DNA of 64,000 bases from contig NZ_JACAWV010000008.1 in the NCBI RefSeq assembly GCF_013390595.1, positions 310,001 to 374,000 of the forward strand, given 5' to 3'. Below the pieces are notes generated by a model. It had not been told where the DNA came from. It worked only from the letters and a program-made list of their open reading frames with translations, and did no database searches. Positions 10,378 to 20,221 of this stretch are shown piece after piece. The stretch is from Rhizobium sp. RM. Lineage in GTDB: Bacteria > Pseudomonadota > Alphaproteobacteria > Rhizobiales > Rhizobiaceae. The translations under genes were made by a program, and so were the position numbers. Numbering within the stretch: the first letter of the stretch is position 1; each line of letters starts with the position of its first letter.

Positions 10378-10402
10378 CTGCCGGATTCTCCGGCAGTTTT
10401 TA
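10378..10402 (+). terminator. Terminator or attenuator between pyrC and pyrE
   Basis: CTGCCGGA (10378-10385) and TCCGGCAG (10389-10396) form a tight hairpin followed by five T. Since pyrE starts only 33 bases later on the same strand, it may modulate read-through rather than end an operon. Confidence 0.75.
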
Positions 10403-10434
10403 TATGCACTGATGACGAAAAGAGGAAAACGCCG

Positions 10435-11133
10435 ATGTCCCAGTTCACATTTACCGATCGCGCCGTGGTGGCGGAGCTTGTCGCAAAGATGCTGTGGGAG
10501 ATAAAGGCGGTTCATTTCAATTCGGAAAGCCCCTACACCTTCGCATCGGGCATGAAGAGCCCTGTCTACATCGACATGCGCAAGCTGATTTCCTATCCGC
10601 GTATCCGTTCTGCGGTGATGGACTTCGCGGCGGCGAAGATCGTGGCCGATGCGGGCTTCGAGAAATTCGATTGCGTGGCCGGTGGTGAAACGGCGGGCAT
10701 TCCTTTTGCCGCCTTCCTTGCCGAGCGCCTCGGTCTGCCGATGATCTACTGCCGCAAGAAACCGAAGGGCCACGGCCGTAACGCGCAGATCGAAGGCCAT
10801 ATGCCCGAAGGTGCACGCGTTCTCGTTATTGAGGATCTGACGACAGCCGGCGGTTCGATGTTCACCTTCATCGACGCCATTCGTGCAGCCGGTGGCATCG
10901 TCGACCACGGCATCGCGCTGTTTTACTACGGCATCTTCAGGGAAGCCGAGGCGCGCTTTGCCAATGGCAATGTGGCGCTGCACTACCTCAGCACCTGGCG
11001 CGATGTTCTTGCTGTGGCGCGCAAGGAAAAACTGTTCGATGACAAGACCTTGTCCGAAGTCGAGGCCTTCCTAGACAATCCGCTGCCGTGGTCGGCAAAG
11101 CATGGTGGCGTCAGCGAATTGCCGCAATCGTAA
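10435..11133 (+). CDS. pyrE: Orotate phosphoribosyltransferase
   Basis: Converts orotate and PRPP to orotidine monophosphate in pyrimidine synthesis. The 232 residues carry the PRPP-binding loop [14 protein letters not shown] and the upstream sequence [14 protein letters not shown] that closes the active site. The ATG at 10435 is preceded by AGAGGAAAA. The position after pyrC fits the pathway. Confidence 0.96.
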   Translation: MSQFTFTDRAVVAELVAKMLWEIKAVHFNSESPYTFASGMKSPVYIDMRKLISYPRIRSAVMDFAAAKIVADAGFEKFDCVAGGETAGIPFAAFLAERLGLPMIYCRKKPKGHGRNAQIEGHMPEGARVLVIEDLTTAGGSMFTFIDAIRAAGGIVDHGIALFYYGIFREAEARFANGNVALHYLSTWRDVLAVARKEKLFDDKTLSEVEAFLDNPLPWSAKHGGVSELPQS

Positions 11134-11220
11134 TTTGGGATGGCGTGTGGCTGGCCTTTTCGCCAGCCATCGTCTAAATCGATTTAAGTCCATTTGATTT
11201 ATGGTTTGAGGAGGACCGTG

Positions 11221-12147
11221 ATGATCCTGTGTTGTGGTGAAGCCCTTATCGACATGCTGCCTCGGCAGACAACGTTGGGAGAGGCGAGTTTTGCCCCTTA
11301 CGCAGGTGGTGCGGTCTTCAATACGGCGATTGCGCTCGGTCGCCTCGGTGTGCCCTCGGCTTTTTTCTCGGGCATTGCCGATGACATGATGGGTGAAATT
11401 CTGAAGGATACCCTGAAGGCCAGCAACGTTGACTTCAGCCTGTGCGCCTTCTCCAACCGCCCGTCGACGATCGCCTTCGTCAAGCTGGTGGATGGGCACG
11501 CGACCTACGCTTTTTATGACGAAGGTACCGCCGGACGTATGTTGTCGGAAGATGATTTACCGGCACTTGGAGCAGATTGCGAGGCCATGCATTTCGGTGC
11601 CATCAGCCTCATTCCCGAGCCATGCGGCAGCACCTATGAGGCGCTGTTGGTGCGCGAGCATGAAAAGCGTGTCATCTCGCTTGATCCCAATATTCGCCCC
11701 GGCTTTATCAAGGACAAGCAGAAACATCTCGAGCGCATCAGCCGCATGGCGGCGATGTCCGACATCGTGAAGTTCTCCGACGAGGATCTGGCCTGGTTCG
11801 GGCTGGAGGGTGATGAAGATACGCTTGCCCGCCATTGGCTGCTTCATGGCGCAAAACTGGTTGTTGTCACCCGTGGCGCCAAAGGTGCGGTCGGTTATAC
11901 ATCGAACCTGAAGGTTGAAGTCGCATCCGAACGCGTTGAGGTCGTCGATACCGTTGGTGCGGGTGATACATTCGATGCCGGCATTCTCGCTTCGCTGAAA
12001 ATTCAGGGTCTGCTGACAAAGGCGCAAGTCTCCGTACTGACGGAAGAGCAGATCCGCAAGGCGCTCGCCCTTGGCGCCAAGGCTGCTGCGGTAACGGTTT
12101 CGCGCGCCGGTGCAAATCCGCCATGGGCGCATGAGATCGGGCTCTAA
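11221..12147 (+). CDS. frk: PfkB family sugar kinase, probable fructokinase
   Basis: ATP-dependent sugar kinase of 308 residues. The N-terminal PfkB signature is GGAVFNTAIALGRLG and the C-terminal one DTVGAGDTFDAG, whose Asp is the catalytic base. pgi is the next gene, convergent, which makes fructose entering at fructose-6-phosphate plausible, but substrate choice within PfkB kinases cannot be read from motifs. GAGGAGGA lies just upstream; GTG at 11218 is an alternative start. Confidence 0.85.
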   Translation: MILCCGEALIDMLPRQTTLGEASFAPYAGGAVFNTAIALGRLGVPSAFFSGIADDMMGEILKDTLKASNVDFSLCAFSNRPSTIAFVKLVDGHATYAFYDEGTAGRMLSEDDLPALGADCEAMHFGAISLIPEPCGSTYEALLVREHEKRVISLDPNIRPGFIKDKQKHLERISRMAAMSDIVKFSDEDLAWFGLEGDEDTLARHWLLHGAKLVVVTRGAKGAVGYTSNLKVEVASERVEVVDTVGAGDTFDAGILASLKIQGLLTKAQVSVLTEEQIRKALALGAKAAAVTVSRAGANPPWAHEIGL

Positions 12148-12245
12148 TCCATAGCACAATCTCTGAATCAGCGTGTCCGCGATCGGCTCGCTGCGTCGTA
12201 GTTGTTGTTCCGCGACAGATCGATTCAACCAAGACCTTGAATGAG

Positions 12246-12273
12246 AAAAGCCGGAAGTTTCCTTCCGGCTTTT
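12246..12273. terminator. Bidirectional terminator between the sugar kinase and pgi
   Basis: AAAAGCCGGAA (12246-12256) pairs with TTCCGGCTTTT (12263-12273). It has T-runs in both directions and lies between convergent genes. Confidence 0.85.
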
Positions 12274-12297
12274 GCATATGATCGTGTCAGTGTTTTT

Positions 12298-13923
12298 TTA
12301 CTTCGCCAAACCTGCCAGCGTCGCGACGAGACCCTGAGTCGAGCTGTCATGGCCGGCAGCGCTTTCCTTGCCTTCGACAACGGGCAGCAGGCCGGTTGCC
12401 AGTTCCTTGCCAAGCTCAACGCCCCACTGGTCGAAGGAGTTGATGCGGAACAGGACGCCTTCCACGAACACACGGTGCTCATAGAGAGCGATGAGGCGGC
12501 CGAGCGCGAATGGCGTCAGCTTGTCATAGACGAAGGTGATCGAGGGGCGGTTGCCGGTAAAGACGCGGTGTGGCGCGATGAAGTCGGCCAGTTTGTCTTC
12601 CATTCCCTTGGACGTGAGCTGAGCCTTCGCTTCTGCCAGCGTGCGGCCCTTCATCAGTGCTTCGGACTGTGCAAGGCAATTGGCAATGAGAAGCTGGTGC
12701 TGGTGGCGCAATTCAGGCTCGAAGCCGTTTGCCGCGATCATGAATTCAGCCGGAATGACGCTCGTGCCCTGGTGGATGAGCTGGTAGAAAGCGTGCTGGC
12801 CATTGGTGCCGGGTTCACCCCAGACGACAGGGCCAGATTGACCTTCAACCGGCGTACCTTCGATGGTGACACCCTTGCCGTTGGATTCCATGTCGAGTTG
12901 CTGCAGGTAAGCCGGGAAGCGCGACAGGCGCTGATCATAAGGCAGGATCGCCCGTGTCGGATAATCGAGCACGTTGCGATGATAGAAGCCGATAAGGCCA
13001 AGCAGCATCGGCAGGTTTTCGCGGACTGGCGCTTCGCGGAAGTGCTTGTCCATGGCGTGCGCGCCATCGAGGAACTTGCCGAAGTTTTCCGGGCCAATGG
13101 CAATCATCAGTGGCAGACCGATGGCCGACCAGATCGAATAACGTCCGCCGACCCAATCCCAGAAACCGAAGACGCGGTCGCTTTCGATACCGAACGCCGA
13201 GACTTTCTCAAGGGCGGTGGAAACCGCCGCGAAATGATGCTTGACGGCGCTTTCACCGAGCTTGTCGGCGATAAACTTGCGGGCCGTTGCCGCATTCGTC
13301 ATCGTCTCGATCGTCGTGAACGTCTTCGAAGCGATGATGAAAAGGGACGTTTCCGGGTCGATCAGCTTCAGCGTATCGGCAATGTGCGCACCGTCGATGT
13401 TGGAAACGAAATGCGCGCGTGGGCCATCGTGGAATGGAGCCAGTGCCAGCGTCGCCATCACTGGGCCGAGGTCGGAGCCGCCGATGCCGATATTGACGAC
13501 GTCGGTGATTTTCTTGCCGGTCGAACCCTTAAGAAAGCCCGAGCGGATTGCATCGGCAAACTTGCCCATCGACGCCAGAACGCCGTTGACGTCAGACATC
13601 ACGTCCTTGCCGTCGACCAGCACTGGCGTGTTCGAGCGGTTGCGCAATGCGGTATGAAGAACGGCACGGTCTTCGGTGAAGTTGATGGCCTTGCCGGTAA
13701 ACATTTCTTCGCGCTTGGCTTCAACGCCGCCTTCGACTGCCAGCTTCTCAAGCAGTGCAATGATGTCGTCGTTCACGGCGCATTTCGAATAGTCCATCAG
13801 CAAGTCATCGAATTTTGCGCTGAAACGGCTGAATCGCTTGTCGTCGGCCGCAAAGGCGGCACGAAGATCGGTTGCGGCAGTGCTGCTCGCCGTTGCTTTC
13901 AGTTTTTCGATGATGGCCTGCAT
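12298..13923 (-). CDS. pgi: Glucose-6-phosphate isomerase
   Basis: Interconverts glucose-6-phosphate and fructose-6-phosphate. The 541 residues match the family. The signature [19 protein letters not shown] is intact, as are [19 protein letters not shown] with its catalytic His and [10 protein letters not shown], which binds phosphate. The ATG is at 13921-13923 with AGGAGC upstream. Long + strand open frames across this gene are mirror images of its codon bias. Confidence 0.97.
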   Translation of the reverse strand: MQAIIEKLKATASSTAATDLRAAFAADDKRFSRFSAKFDDLLMDYSKCAVNDDIIALLEKLAVEGGVEAKREEMFTGKAINFTEDRAVLHTALRNRSNTPVLVDGKDVMSDVNGVLASMGKFADAIRSGFLKGSTGKKITDVVNIGIGGSDLGPVMATLALAPFHDGPRAHFVSNIDGAHIADTLKLIDPETSLFIIASKTFTTIETMTNAATARKFIADKLGESAVKHHFAAVSTALEKVSAFGIESDRVFGFWDWVGGRYSIWSAIGLPLMIAIGPENFGKFLDGAHAMDKHFREAPVRENLPMLLGLIGFYHRNVLDYPTRAILPYDQRLSRFPAYLQQLDMESNGKGVTIEGTPVEGQSGPVVWGEPGTNGQHAFYQLIHQGTSVIPAEFMIAANGFEPELRHQHQLLIANCLAQSEALMKGRTLAEAKAQLTSKGMEDKLADFIAPHRVFTGNRPSITFVYDKLTPFALGRLIALYEHRVFVEGVLFRINSFDQWGVELGKELATGLLPVVEGKESAAGHDSSTQGLVATLAGLAK

Positions 13924-14003
13924 TTTATGCTCCTCGGCTCCGTGGAAGGATGAGGAAACTATTCTCTTTCAGTCGTCCAAATCAAGGCGACTTTGACAAA
14001 AGA

Positions 14004-14027
14004 AAAGAGCCGGTCTCCCGGCTCTTT
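14004..14027 (-). terminator. Rho-independent terminator after the acyl-CoA ligase
   Basis: On the minus strand AAAGAGCCGG pairs with CCGGCTCTTT, followed by a T-rich tract, right after the fadD stop at 14032. Confidence 0.85.
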
Positions 14028-14031
14028 CGGA

Positions 14032-15741
14032 TCAGTTGAGATTGCGCAATTCGCGCCGCAAAATCTTCCCGACATTCGATTTGGGAAGTTCGGTGCGGAA
14101 CTCGATGATCTTCGGTCTTTTGTAGTTGGTCAGGCTTTTGGCGCAGAAGGCTTTCAGGTCCGCTTCGGTCAAGGCGGGATCTTTCTTGACAACGAACAGC
14201 TTGACGATTTCTCCAGAGTGTTCGTCGGGAATGCCAATTGCGGCGCATTCCAGTACTCCCGGATGAGCCGCAGCCACTTCCTCAACCTCGTTCGGGTAAA
14301 CGTTGAAGCCGGATACGAGAATCATGTCCTTCTTCCGGTCAACAATCTTGGTGTAACCGCGATCGTCCATGAAGCCCATGTCGCCGGAACGGAAAAAGCC
14401 GTCCGCGGTCATGACCTTGGCCGTCTCGTCCGGTCGCTGCCAATATCCGGCCATCACCTGCGGTCCGCGAATGCATATTTCGCCGATGTCGCCCGACGGA
14501 AGGCTGTTACCATCTTCATCACGAATATCGATTTCCGTAGAGGAGATCGGCAGGCCGATCGTGCCGCTGAATTCTGCCGCATCCAGCCGGTTGACGGTCG
14601 CAACAGGCGACGTTTCCGAAAGACCGTATCCTTCTGTGATCGGGCAGCCGATCATCGCCAGCCAGCGCTCGGCAACCGGTCTTTGCACCGCCATACCGCC
14701 GCCCAGAACGAGGATCAGCGACGAGAGATCGAGCTTGCGGAAATCCTCATTGTTCATCATGGCGTTGAACAGCGTATTGATACCGGGGAAGATATGCGGC
14801 CGGTAGTGCGACAGCTCCTTCACGAAGCCCGGAATATCGCGAGGATTGGCGATCAAGAGATTATGGCCGCCGAGAGCAATACCCATCAGCGAGTTCACGG
14901 TCAGCGCGAAAATGTGGCAAAGCGGCAATGCGCAGACGAAGTTCAAAACCTCGGGGCGGTTCTTGGTTGCGAAGGCTGCATCAAGCCACAGGCTGATCTG
15001 CATCTTGTTGGCCAGGAGATTGGCATGGGTAAGCACCGCACCCTTCGAGATGCCTGTCGTACCGCCCGTGTACTGCAGGAAGGCGATATCCTGCGGCCCC
15101 AGCGCAGCCGGCTTCAGCTTGAGGTTTTCTCCTTCATGCAGTGCAGTTTTGAATGTCACTGACGCGGGGATGGCATATGCCGGAACCAGCTTCTTGACCT
15201 TGCGCACCACAAGATTGACGAGATGCCCTTTCAGCCCCAGAAGGTCGCCCATGGCCGCAATCACCACATGTCGCACGGCGGTTCTGGGAACGGCCTGTTG
15301 TGCGACATGCGCGAAGTTTTCCAGCACGAACAGTGCCTTGGCACCGGAATCCTTCAACTGGTGCTCAAGCTCTCTTGGGGTGTAGAGCGGGTTGACGTTG
15401 ACCACGATCATTCCCGCCCGCAGAATGCCGTATACGACAACAGGGTTTTGCAGGATATTCGGCATCATCACCGCGACGCGGTCGCCTTTTTCCAGTCCAC
15501 GCGATTGCAGCCAGGCCGCAACAGAACGCGTCATCTGGTCGAGTTCCCGATAGGAGATCGACTTTCCCATGCTGGAAAAGGCTTTCCTGTCGGAAAACTG
15601 CGCGCAGCTTTTCTCGAGAAGGTCGACAAGCGAAGCATGGCTTGGCGCGGGAATCTCTGAAGGGACACCCGGCGGGTAAGACGCCAACCAACGTTTTGCT
15701 ACGTTGGCATTTTCCTGGTGGCCCAGGGTCATTTCACTCAT
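14032..15741 (-). CDS. fadD: Long-chain fatty acid-CoA ligase
   Basis: Activates fatty acids as acyl-adenylate then acyl-CoA for beta-oxidation. It is an ANL-superfamily enzyme of 569 residues. The P-loop YTGGTTGISKGA, the motif GYGLSETSP, the hinge GDMGFMDDRGY and the C-terminal catalytic Lys in LPKSNVGKILRRELR are all visible. I chose the ATG at 15739-15741 because GGGAGGAG lies 6 bases before it; the frame extends to a TTG at 15786 with no support. A CGTAAACG site upstream may be a catabolic-regulator operator. Confidence 0.92.
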   Translation of the reverse strand: MSEMTLGHQENANVAKRWLASYPPGVPSEIPAPSHASLVDLLEKSCAQFSDRKAFSSMGKSISYRELDQMTRSVAAWLQSRGLEKGDRVAVMMPNILQNPVVVYGILRAGMIVVNVNPLYTPRELEHQLKDSGAKALFVLENFAHVAQQAVPRTAVRHVVIAAMGDLLGLKGHLVNLVVRKVKKLVPAYAIPASVTFKTALHEGENLKLKPAALGPQDIAFLQYTGGTTGISKGAVLTHANLLANKMQISLWLDAAFATKNRPEVLNFVCALPLCHIFALTVNSLMGIALGGHNLLIANPRDIPGFVKELSHYRPHIFPGINTLFNAMMNNEDFRKLDLSSLILVLGGGMAVQRPVAERWLAMIGCPITEGYGLSETSPVATVNRLDAAEFSGTIGLPISSTEIDIRDEDGNSLPSGDIGEICIRGPQVMAGYWQRPDETAKVMTADGFFRSGDMGFMDDRGYTKIVDRKKDMILVSGFNVYPNEVEEVAAAHPGVLECAAIGIPDEHSGEIVKLFVVKKDPALTEADLKAFCAKSLTNYKRPKIIEFRTELPKSNVGKILRRELRNLN

Positions 15742-15952
15742 GCTTCTCCTCCCAGAGTCTCCGTTGCATCCGGCGTTCTTAATCAACGCCTCGGACGCAT
15801 CAAACTGTTTTCATCCGCAAATGCCGGGCGATCAATCCCAATCATCGACATCAATGCGGTGCCACCGGGTTGGCCGCTCCTCCTGCTTTCCGGTGACGAT
15901 GATAGACGTGTTGCGACGCATCGTCCATCAGTGAACAAAACGTATTTAACTC

Positions 15953-15967
15953 TAACGTAAACGTCAA
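15953..15967 (-). promoter_or_regulatory. Candidate LiuR-like operator upstream of fadD
   Basis: Minus-strand reading TTGACGTTTACGTTA is a near-palindrome around ACGTTTACGT. It resembles, from memory, the motif of LiuR, the MerR-family regulator of branched-chain amino acid and fatty acid degradation. It lies about 210 bases upstream of the fadD start, in a 341-base region shared with the divergent iron operon. Assignment is tentative. Confidence 0.35.
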
Positions 15968-16035
15968 TATTGCTGCCAAGAATGTTGTGCGCCTTCACTG
16001 AGGCGTGTGCGGCGGCGAGATTTTGACTTTAATCC

Positions 16036-16050
16036 TGATTTGAGCGATCA
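16036..16050 (+). promoter_or_regulatory. Iron-responsive (IRO/RirA-type) box before fbpC
   Basis: TGATTTGAGCGATCA fits the rhizobial IRO pattern TGA-N9-TCA bound by RirA, the iron-sulphur iron regulator. It lies 32 bases before the fbpC start. Three other iron-cluster units also carry the pattern, which raises confidence above a chance match. Confidence 0.65.
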
Positions 16051-16082
16051 ACATAATCAGTGACGAGAAGGCAGGACTGGAA

Positions 16083-17138
16083 ATGGCAGGCAGTGCAGCG
16101 CTTGAACTGAAGGCGGTTGGAAAAAGCTACGGCGGCACGAACGTGCTGTCCGATATCGACCTGACTGTCGAGCGCGGCGAGATCATCTGCCTCGTTGGCC
16201 GCTCTGGCTGTGGAAAATCGACGCTGCTGCGCATTGTTGCGGGCGTGGAAACACCGGAGCAGGGCGCCGTCTTTCTCAATGCTACCGAGGTTGCCGGTCC
16301 TTCCGTTTTTGTGGAGCCCGAAACGCGCAACATCGGCTTCGTGTTTCAGGACTACGCGCTTTTCCCGCATCTGACGGTCGAACAGAACGTGATGTTTGGC
16401 CTTAAATCTCTGCCGAAGGCGCAAAAGCGCCAGCGGGCAGAAGAGATGATCCATCATGTCCACCTTCAGGATCTGGCCAAACGCTACCCCCATACGCTTT
16501 CGGGAGGGGAGCAGCAGCGTGTTGCGCTGGCGCGTGCGCTTGCGCCGCAGCCCAGCCTTTTGCTGATGGATGAACCTTTTTCCAATCTGGATCGCGGTTT
16601 GCGAGACAGCGTGCGCGAAGAGACGCTTGGGCTGCTTCGCCAGTTGGGAACAACCGTAATCATGGTCACACACGATCCGGAAGAGGCTTTGTCTGCCGGC
16701 GACCGCGTCGTGTTGATGCAGCGTGGCCGGATCGTGCAGGTCGGTACGGGTTATGAAATGCACGACCATCCCGAGACCCGCTACGCGGCCGACTTCTTCT
16801 GTGCCTTCAACAAGATCGATGGCACGGTCAGCCAGGGCAAGGTTTCAACGCCACTCGGTCTTATAGGCGATGCCTCCCATTTTTCCGAGGGGCAGGCGGC
16901 CATAGCCTACGTCCGTCCCAATGCGATTTCGATCCTTGAGGACCATGACGTCAAGGACGGTATTGCAGGTGAGATATCGAGCCGCGTCTTCCTTGGCGAA
17001 ATCGAGCAGCTCGGAATTGCCGTGCCCGGTCTGGCGCATGATCTTCGCGTCAGGACGATGCGACGCACGCCCGCCAAAACAACGGCGGTCCGTTTCGGTA
17101 TCGATCCGTCGGGCGTGCTGATATTCACCACAGGTTGA
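16083..17138 (+). CDS. fbpC: Iron(III) ABC transporter ATP-binding protein
   Basis: Cytoplasmic ATPase that powers ferric iron uptake with FbpA and FbpB. The 351 residues show Walker A GRSGCGKST, Q-loop FVFQDYALFPHLTVEQNV, signature LSGGEQQRVALARAL, Walker B LLLMDEPFSNLD and a switch His in MVTHDPEEAL. The C-terminal 110 residues form a TOBE-like regulatory domain, typical of the FbpC/spermidine class. The order is C-A-B with an iron box in front of both C and A. Confidence 0.9.
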   Translation: MAGSAALELKAVGKSYGGTNVLSDIDLTVERGEIICLVGRSGCGKSTLLRIVAGVETPEQGAVFLNATEVAGPSVFVEPETRNIGFVFQDYALFPHLTVEQNVMFGLKSLPKAQKRQRAEEMIHHVHLQDLAKRYPHTLSGGEQQRVALARALAPQPSLLLMDEPFSNLDRGLRDSVREETLGLLRQLGTTVIMVTHDPEEALSAGDRVVLMQRGRIVQVGTGYEMHDHPETRYAADFFCAFNKIDGTVSQGKVSTPLGLIGDASHFSEGQAAIAYVRPNAISILEDHDVKDGIAGEISSRVFLGEIEQLGIAVPGLAHDLRVRTMRRTPAKTTAVRFGIDPSGVLIFTTG

Positions 17139-17220
17139 ATAGAGAGTTTTTGTCTCGCCTGTTGGGCTTATTTTCAACTTTTGGTGATCGTGACGGCTGC
17201 CTGAACGTCCAGATAAAACT

Positions 17221-17235
17221 TGATTTGATACATCA
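17221..17235 (+). promoter_or_regulatory. Iron-responsive box before fbpA
   Basis: TGATTTGATACATCA is TGA-N9-TCA, 55 bases before the fbpA start. It suggests that fbpA has its own promoter inside the cluster, sensible because the binding protein is needed in excess. Confidence 0.7.
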
Positions 17236-17290
17236 GGTATGATGTCTGCTGCCCATCTTGTGTGACGTTTAAGAGGGAGTAGACGATACC

Positions 17291-18307
17291 ATGACAAAGC
17301 TTTCCAACATTGCCCTGCTAGCAAGCACGGCTGCTTTTGCTGCCGGTACAGCCGCTGCGGCCGAATTGAACATCTACACAACCCGCGAACCCGGCCTTGT
17401 CCAGCCGCTTCTCGATTCCTTTACGGCATCGAGCGGTATCAAGGTCAACACCGTGTTTTTGAAGGACGGTCTTGCAGAGCGCGTGTTGAGCGAAGGAGCG
17501 AGTTCGCCAGCAGATATTCTCATGGCAGTTGATGCCGGCAATCTTGTCGACCTGGCTGAAAAGGGCGTAACGCAGCCGGTGGAATCCGAGGTTCTGACCA
17601 AGGCAATTCCGGCGGAGCTTCGCGATGGAAAAGGCAACTGGTTTGCCTTGTCGATGCGCGCACGCGTTCTCTATGCGGCTAAGGACGTCGACTTGACCTC
17701 GTTCAACTACGAGGATCTGGCGGACTCCAAATGGAAGGGCAAGGTCTGCATCCGCTCTGGCCAGCACCCATACAACACCGCGCTTTTTGCAGATTACATT
17801 GCCCACCACGGTGCTGAAGAGACCGAAAAGTGGCTTGCAGGTGTAAAGGACAATCTGGCGCGCAAGGCTGGCGGCGGTGATCGCGACGTTGCCAAGGATA
17901 TTCTTGGTGGCATTTGCGATATTGGTATCGCCAATTCATACTATGTCGGCCTGATGCGCTCCGGCAAGGGCGGTGAGGAACAGGTCAAGTGGGGCGATGC
18001 GATCAAGGTAGTTCTGCCGACCTTTAAGGACGGCGGTACGCAGGTCAACATCAGCGGCGCAGCCGTCGCCAAGAATGCACCGAACAAAGCCGAAGCCGTC
18101 AAGCTACTGGAGTATCTCGTTTCGGATGAAGCCCAGAAGATCTACGCCGAAGCCAACTATGAATATCCGGTCAAGCAGGGTGCTGCTCTGAACGAGATCA
18201 TTGCGTCTTTCGGTACCTTGAAGATCGATAACAAGCCGCTGACGGAAATCGTCTCCCATCGCAAGCAGGCGAGCGAGTTGGTCGACAAGGTTGGCTTCGA
18301 CAACTAA
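17291..18307 (+). CDS. fbpA: Periplasmic iron(III)-binding protein
   Basis: Captures ferric iron in the periplasm and delivers it to FbpB. The 338 residues begin with a signal peptide (MTKLSNIALLASTAAFAAG, cut near AAAA-EL). The paired tyrosines that bind Fe3+ in this family are present in IANSYYVGLMRSGKGG. The start INIYTTREP-like segment (LNIYTTREPGL) is also typical. The ribosome binding site is AGAGGGAG. An iron box precedes the gene and the permease follows after 69 bases. Confidence 0.93.
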   Translation: MTKLSNIALLASTAAFAAGTAAAAELNIYTTREPGLVQPLLDSFTASSGIKVNTVFLKDGLAERVLSEGASSPADILMAVDAGNLVDLAEKGVTQPVESEVLTKAIPAELRDGKGNWFALSMRARVLYAAKDVDLTSFNYEDLADSKWKGKVCIRSGQHPYNTALFADYIAHHGAEETEKWLAGVKDNLARKAGGGDRDVAKDILGGICDIGIANSYYVGLMRSGKGGEEQVKWGDAIKVVLPTFKDGGTQVNISGAAVAKNAPNKAEAVKLLEYLVSDEAQKIYAEANYEYPVKQGAALNEIIASFGTLKIDNKPLTEIVSHRKQASELVDKVGFDN

Positions 18308-18376
18308 ACGTCGAATTCACAATGAAAAGAGGGCGCTCGCTGATGCGGGCGCCTTTGCCTGTTTGTAGAAAAGCGC

Positions 18377-20053
18377 ATGATCTCAGACACCATTCAGCGA
18401 CCAGTAGCGCGCACCGGGACAAGGTTTCGCTCCTCGTTCTGGTGGCTCTGCCTGTCGTTGCTTGCCGCGATTGCCTCGATGGTTCCGGTGCTGGCGCTGG
18501 TTTCGCAGGCCATTCAGGGCTCTGAGGGGCTCTGGGCACATTTGCGATCGACCGTTCTGATGACGGCGCTGCCGGAAACGGTCGTTCTCTTGGCGGGTGT
18601 CGGCCTGTTGGCGGGGGTGGTCGGAACCTGTTCCGCCTGGCTTGTCACCGCTTATGACTTTCCAGGGCGAAAAATGTTGGAATGGGCGTTGCTGTTGCCG
18701 CTTGCCATGCCGACCTACATCGTCGCCTATGCCTATCTGGATATTCTCCACCCGATTGGCCCCGTGCAGGGTGCTGTCAGGTGGCTGCTTGGATACTCCA
18801 GCCCACGGGAATTCCGCCTGCCGGATATACGCTCCATGGCAGGCTGCATCATTCTTCTCGGTTTTGTTCTCTTCCCCTACATCTACATTCCTGTCCGGGC
18901 CATGTTTCTGACGCAGGCCGGCAATCTTCTTGAAGCGGCCCGCATGCTTGGCGTCTCGCGCCATGCCGCATTCATGAAGGTTGCAATTCCCTTGGCGCGA
19001 CCGGCCATCGCCGTCGGGGTCAGTCTCGCCCTGATGGAGGCGTTGAATGATATTGGCGCTTCGGAGTTTCTCGGCGTGCGCACGCTGACAGTCTCCGTCT
19101 ACACCACCTGGATCACCAAATCCGATCTGCCGGGTGCCGCGCAAATTGCGCTGTTCATGTTGTTTATCGTTGTCGGCCTGGTGGCATTGGAGCGGTGCGC
19201 TCGGCGCAAGCAGCGATATGCTTCCTCAGCGCAGAAAAACAGAGAACTGGAATCGGTCAGGCTTTACGGCCTGAAGGCCCTGGCAGCGTTTGGCCTCGGT
19301 ATGCTGCCCGTCGTCATCGGCTTTATTGCACCCGCCACCTATCTCGTGGTTGAGGCCTGGAAGCGTTTTCAGTTCAATGGTCTTTCGGCGCGCTTTGCCA
19401 GTGAAGCGCTCAACACCATCGTTTTTGCTGGTATCGCAACTCTGATGACGGTTTTCTTCGGACTTGTCGTGGCCTATGCCATGCGGCTTGCTCCTGGTCG
19501 AGCTTCGCTCTGGTCGTTTCGGTTTTCAACGGTAGGATACGCAGCGCCGGGAACGGTAATTGCAATTGGTGTGCTGATTGCACTGGGCGGCTTCGACCGT
19601 TTTCTCGATGCAAGCATGAAAGAGATTTTTGGTATTTCCACCGGTCTGCTGATGATCGGCAGTGGTGCAGCCCTGATTTACGCCTATACGGCGCGCTTTC
19701 TGACCATCGCGGCGGGCGGTATTGATGCAGGATTGAGCCGCATTCCCCTGTCCTTCGACCATGCATCTCGCACCCTTGGACGCTCGGCTACTCAGACCTT
19801 TCGACAGATTCATCTGCCGCTATCCAGAGCATCTCTGGCTGCCGCAGGCCTTCTGGTCTTTGTGGATTGCGTCAAGGAATTGCCCGCAACCCTGCTGTTG
19901 CGACCGCTGAACTTCGAAACCTTTGCTACCCATCTTTACGGGGAAGCTGCACGCGGCACCTATGAGGAAGCATCGATTGCGGCCTTGGCAATCGTCTGTA
20001 TCGGGATTCTCCCTGTCATGTTGCTCGCAAGGGTGGGCCGGCGCAGAGCGTAA
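18377..20053 (+). CDS. fbpB: Iron(III) ABC transporter permease (fused two-domain)
   Basis: Inner-membrane permease of the Fbp transporter. The 558 residues form two homologous permease halves, each with about six membrane segments and an EAA loop (EAARMLGVSRHAAF in the first half; DHASRTLGRSATQTF in the second), so one chain replaces a dimer. An Arg/Lys-rich linker near residues 270-290 joins the halves. It completes the fbpC-fbpA-fbpB set. Confidence 0.9.
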   Translation: MISDTIQRPVARTGTRFRSSFWWLCLSLLAAIASMVPVLALVSQAIQGSEGLWAHLRSTVLMTALPETVVLLAGVGLLAGVVGTCSAWLVTAYDFPGRKMLEWALLLPLAMPTYIVAYAYLDILHPIGPVQGAVRWLLGYSSPREFRLPDIRSMAGCIILLGFVLFPYIYIPVRAMFLTQAGNLLEAARMLGVSRHAAFMKVAIPLARPAIAVGVSLALMEALNDIGASEFLGVRTLTVSVYTTWITKSDLPGAAQIALFMLFIVVGLVALERCARRKQRYASSAQKNRELESVRLYGLKALAAFGLGMLPVVIGFIAPATYLVVEAWKRFQFNGLSARFASEALNTIVFAGIATLMTVFFGLVVAYAMRLAPGRASLWSFRFSTVGYAAPGTVIAIGVLIALGGFDRFLDASMKEIFGISTGLLMIGSGAALIYAYTARFLTIAAGGIDAGLSRIPLSFDHASRTLGRSATQTFRQIHLPLSRASLAAAGLLVFVDCVKELPATLLLRPLNFETFATHLYGEAARGTYEEASIAALAIVCIGILPVMLLARVGRRRA

Positions 20054-20144
20054 GGTTGCGTCGCCTTGCGATCGTGTTTTGCGGCGCAAGAGGCCAAGAA
20101 GCTTCAAATCCTGCCAGAAATGAACAAGCGTTCCGCCTTATTCC

Positions 20145-20159
20145 TGATGTAAATACTCA
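20145..20159 (+). promoter_or_regulatory. Iron-responsive box before the siderophore receptor
   Basis: TGATGTAAATACTCA matches TGA-N9-TCA and lies 62-76 bases before the receptor start. Confidence 0.65.
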
Positions 20160-20221
20160 TCTTAATGAGGTGTTGCGGCTTGTCGAAATTGTGACTGCCG
20201 CCGGTATGTTTGGGGCATGTC

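Noticed and set aside
9313-10983. 556-codon open frame on the minus strand opposite pyrC and pyrE
   Set aside because: It spans two complete genes and their intergenic hairpin; no protein family is visible.
12241-13953. 570-codon open frame on the + strand opposite pgi
   Set aside because: It mirrors the codon bias of pgi, has no recognisable motif, and pgi is complete on the other strand.
13993-15162. 389-codon open frame on the + strand opposite fadD
   Set aside because: Shadow of the fadD gene, whose catalytic motifs are intact on the minus strand.
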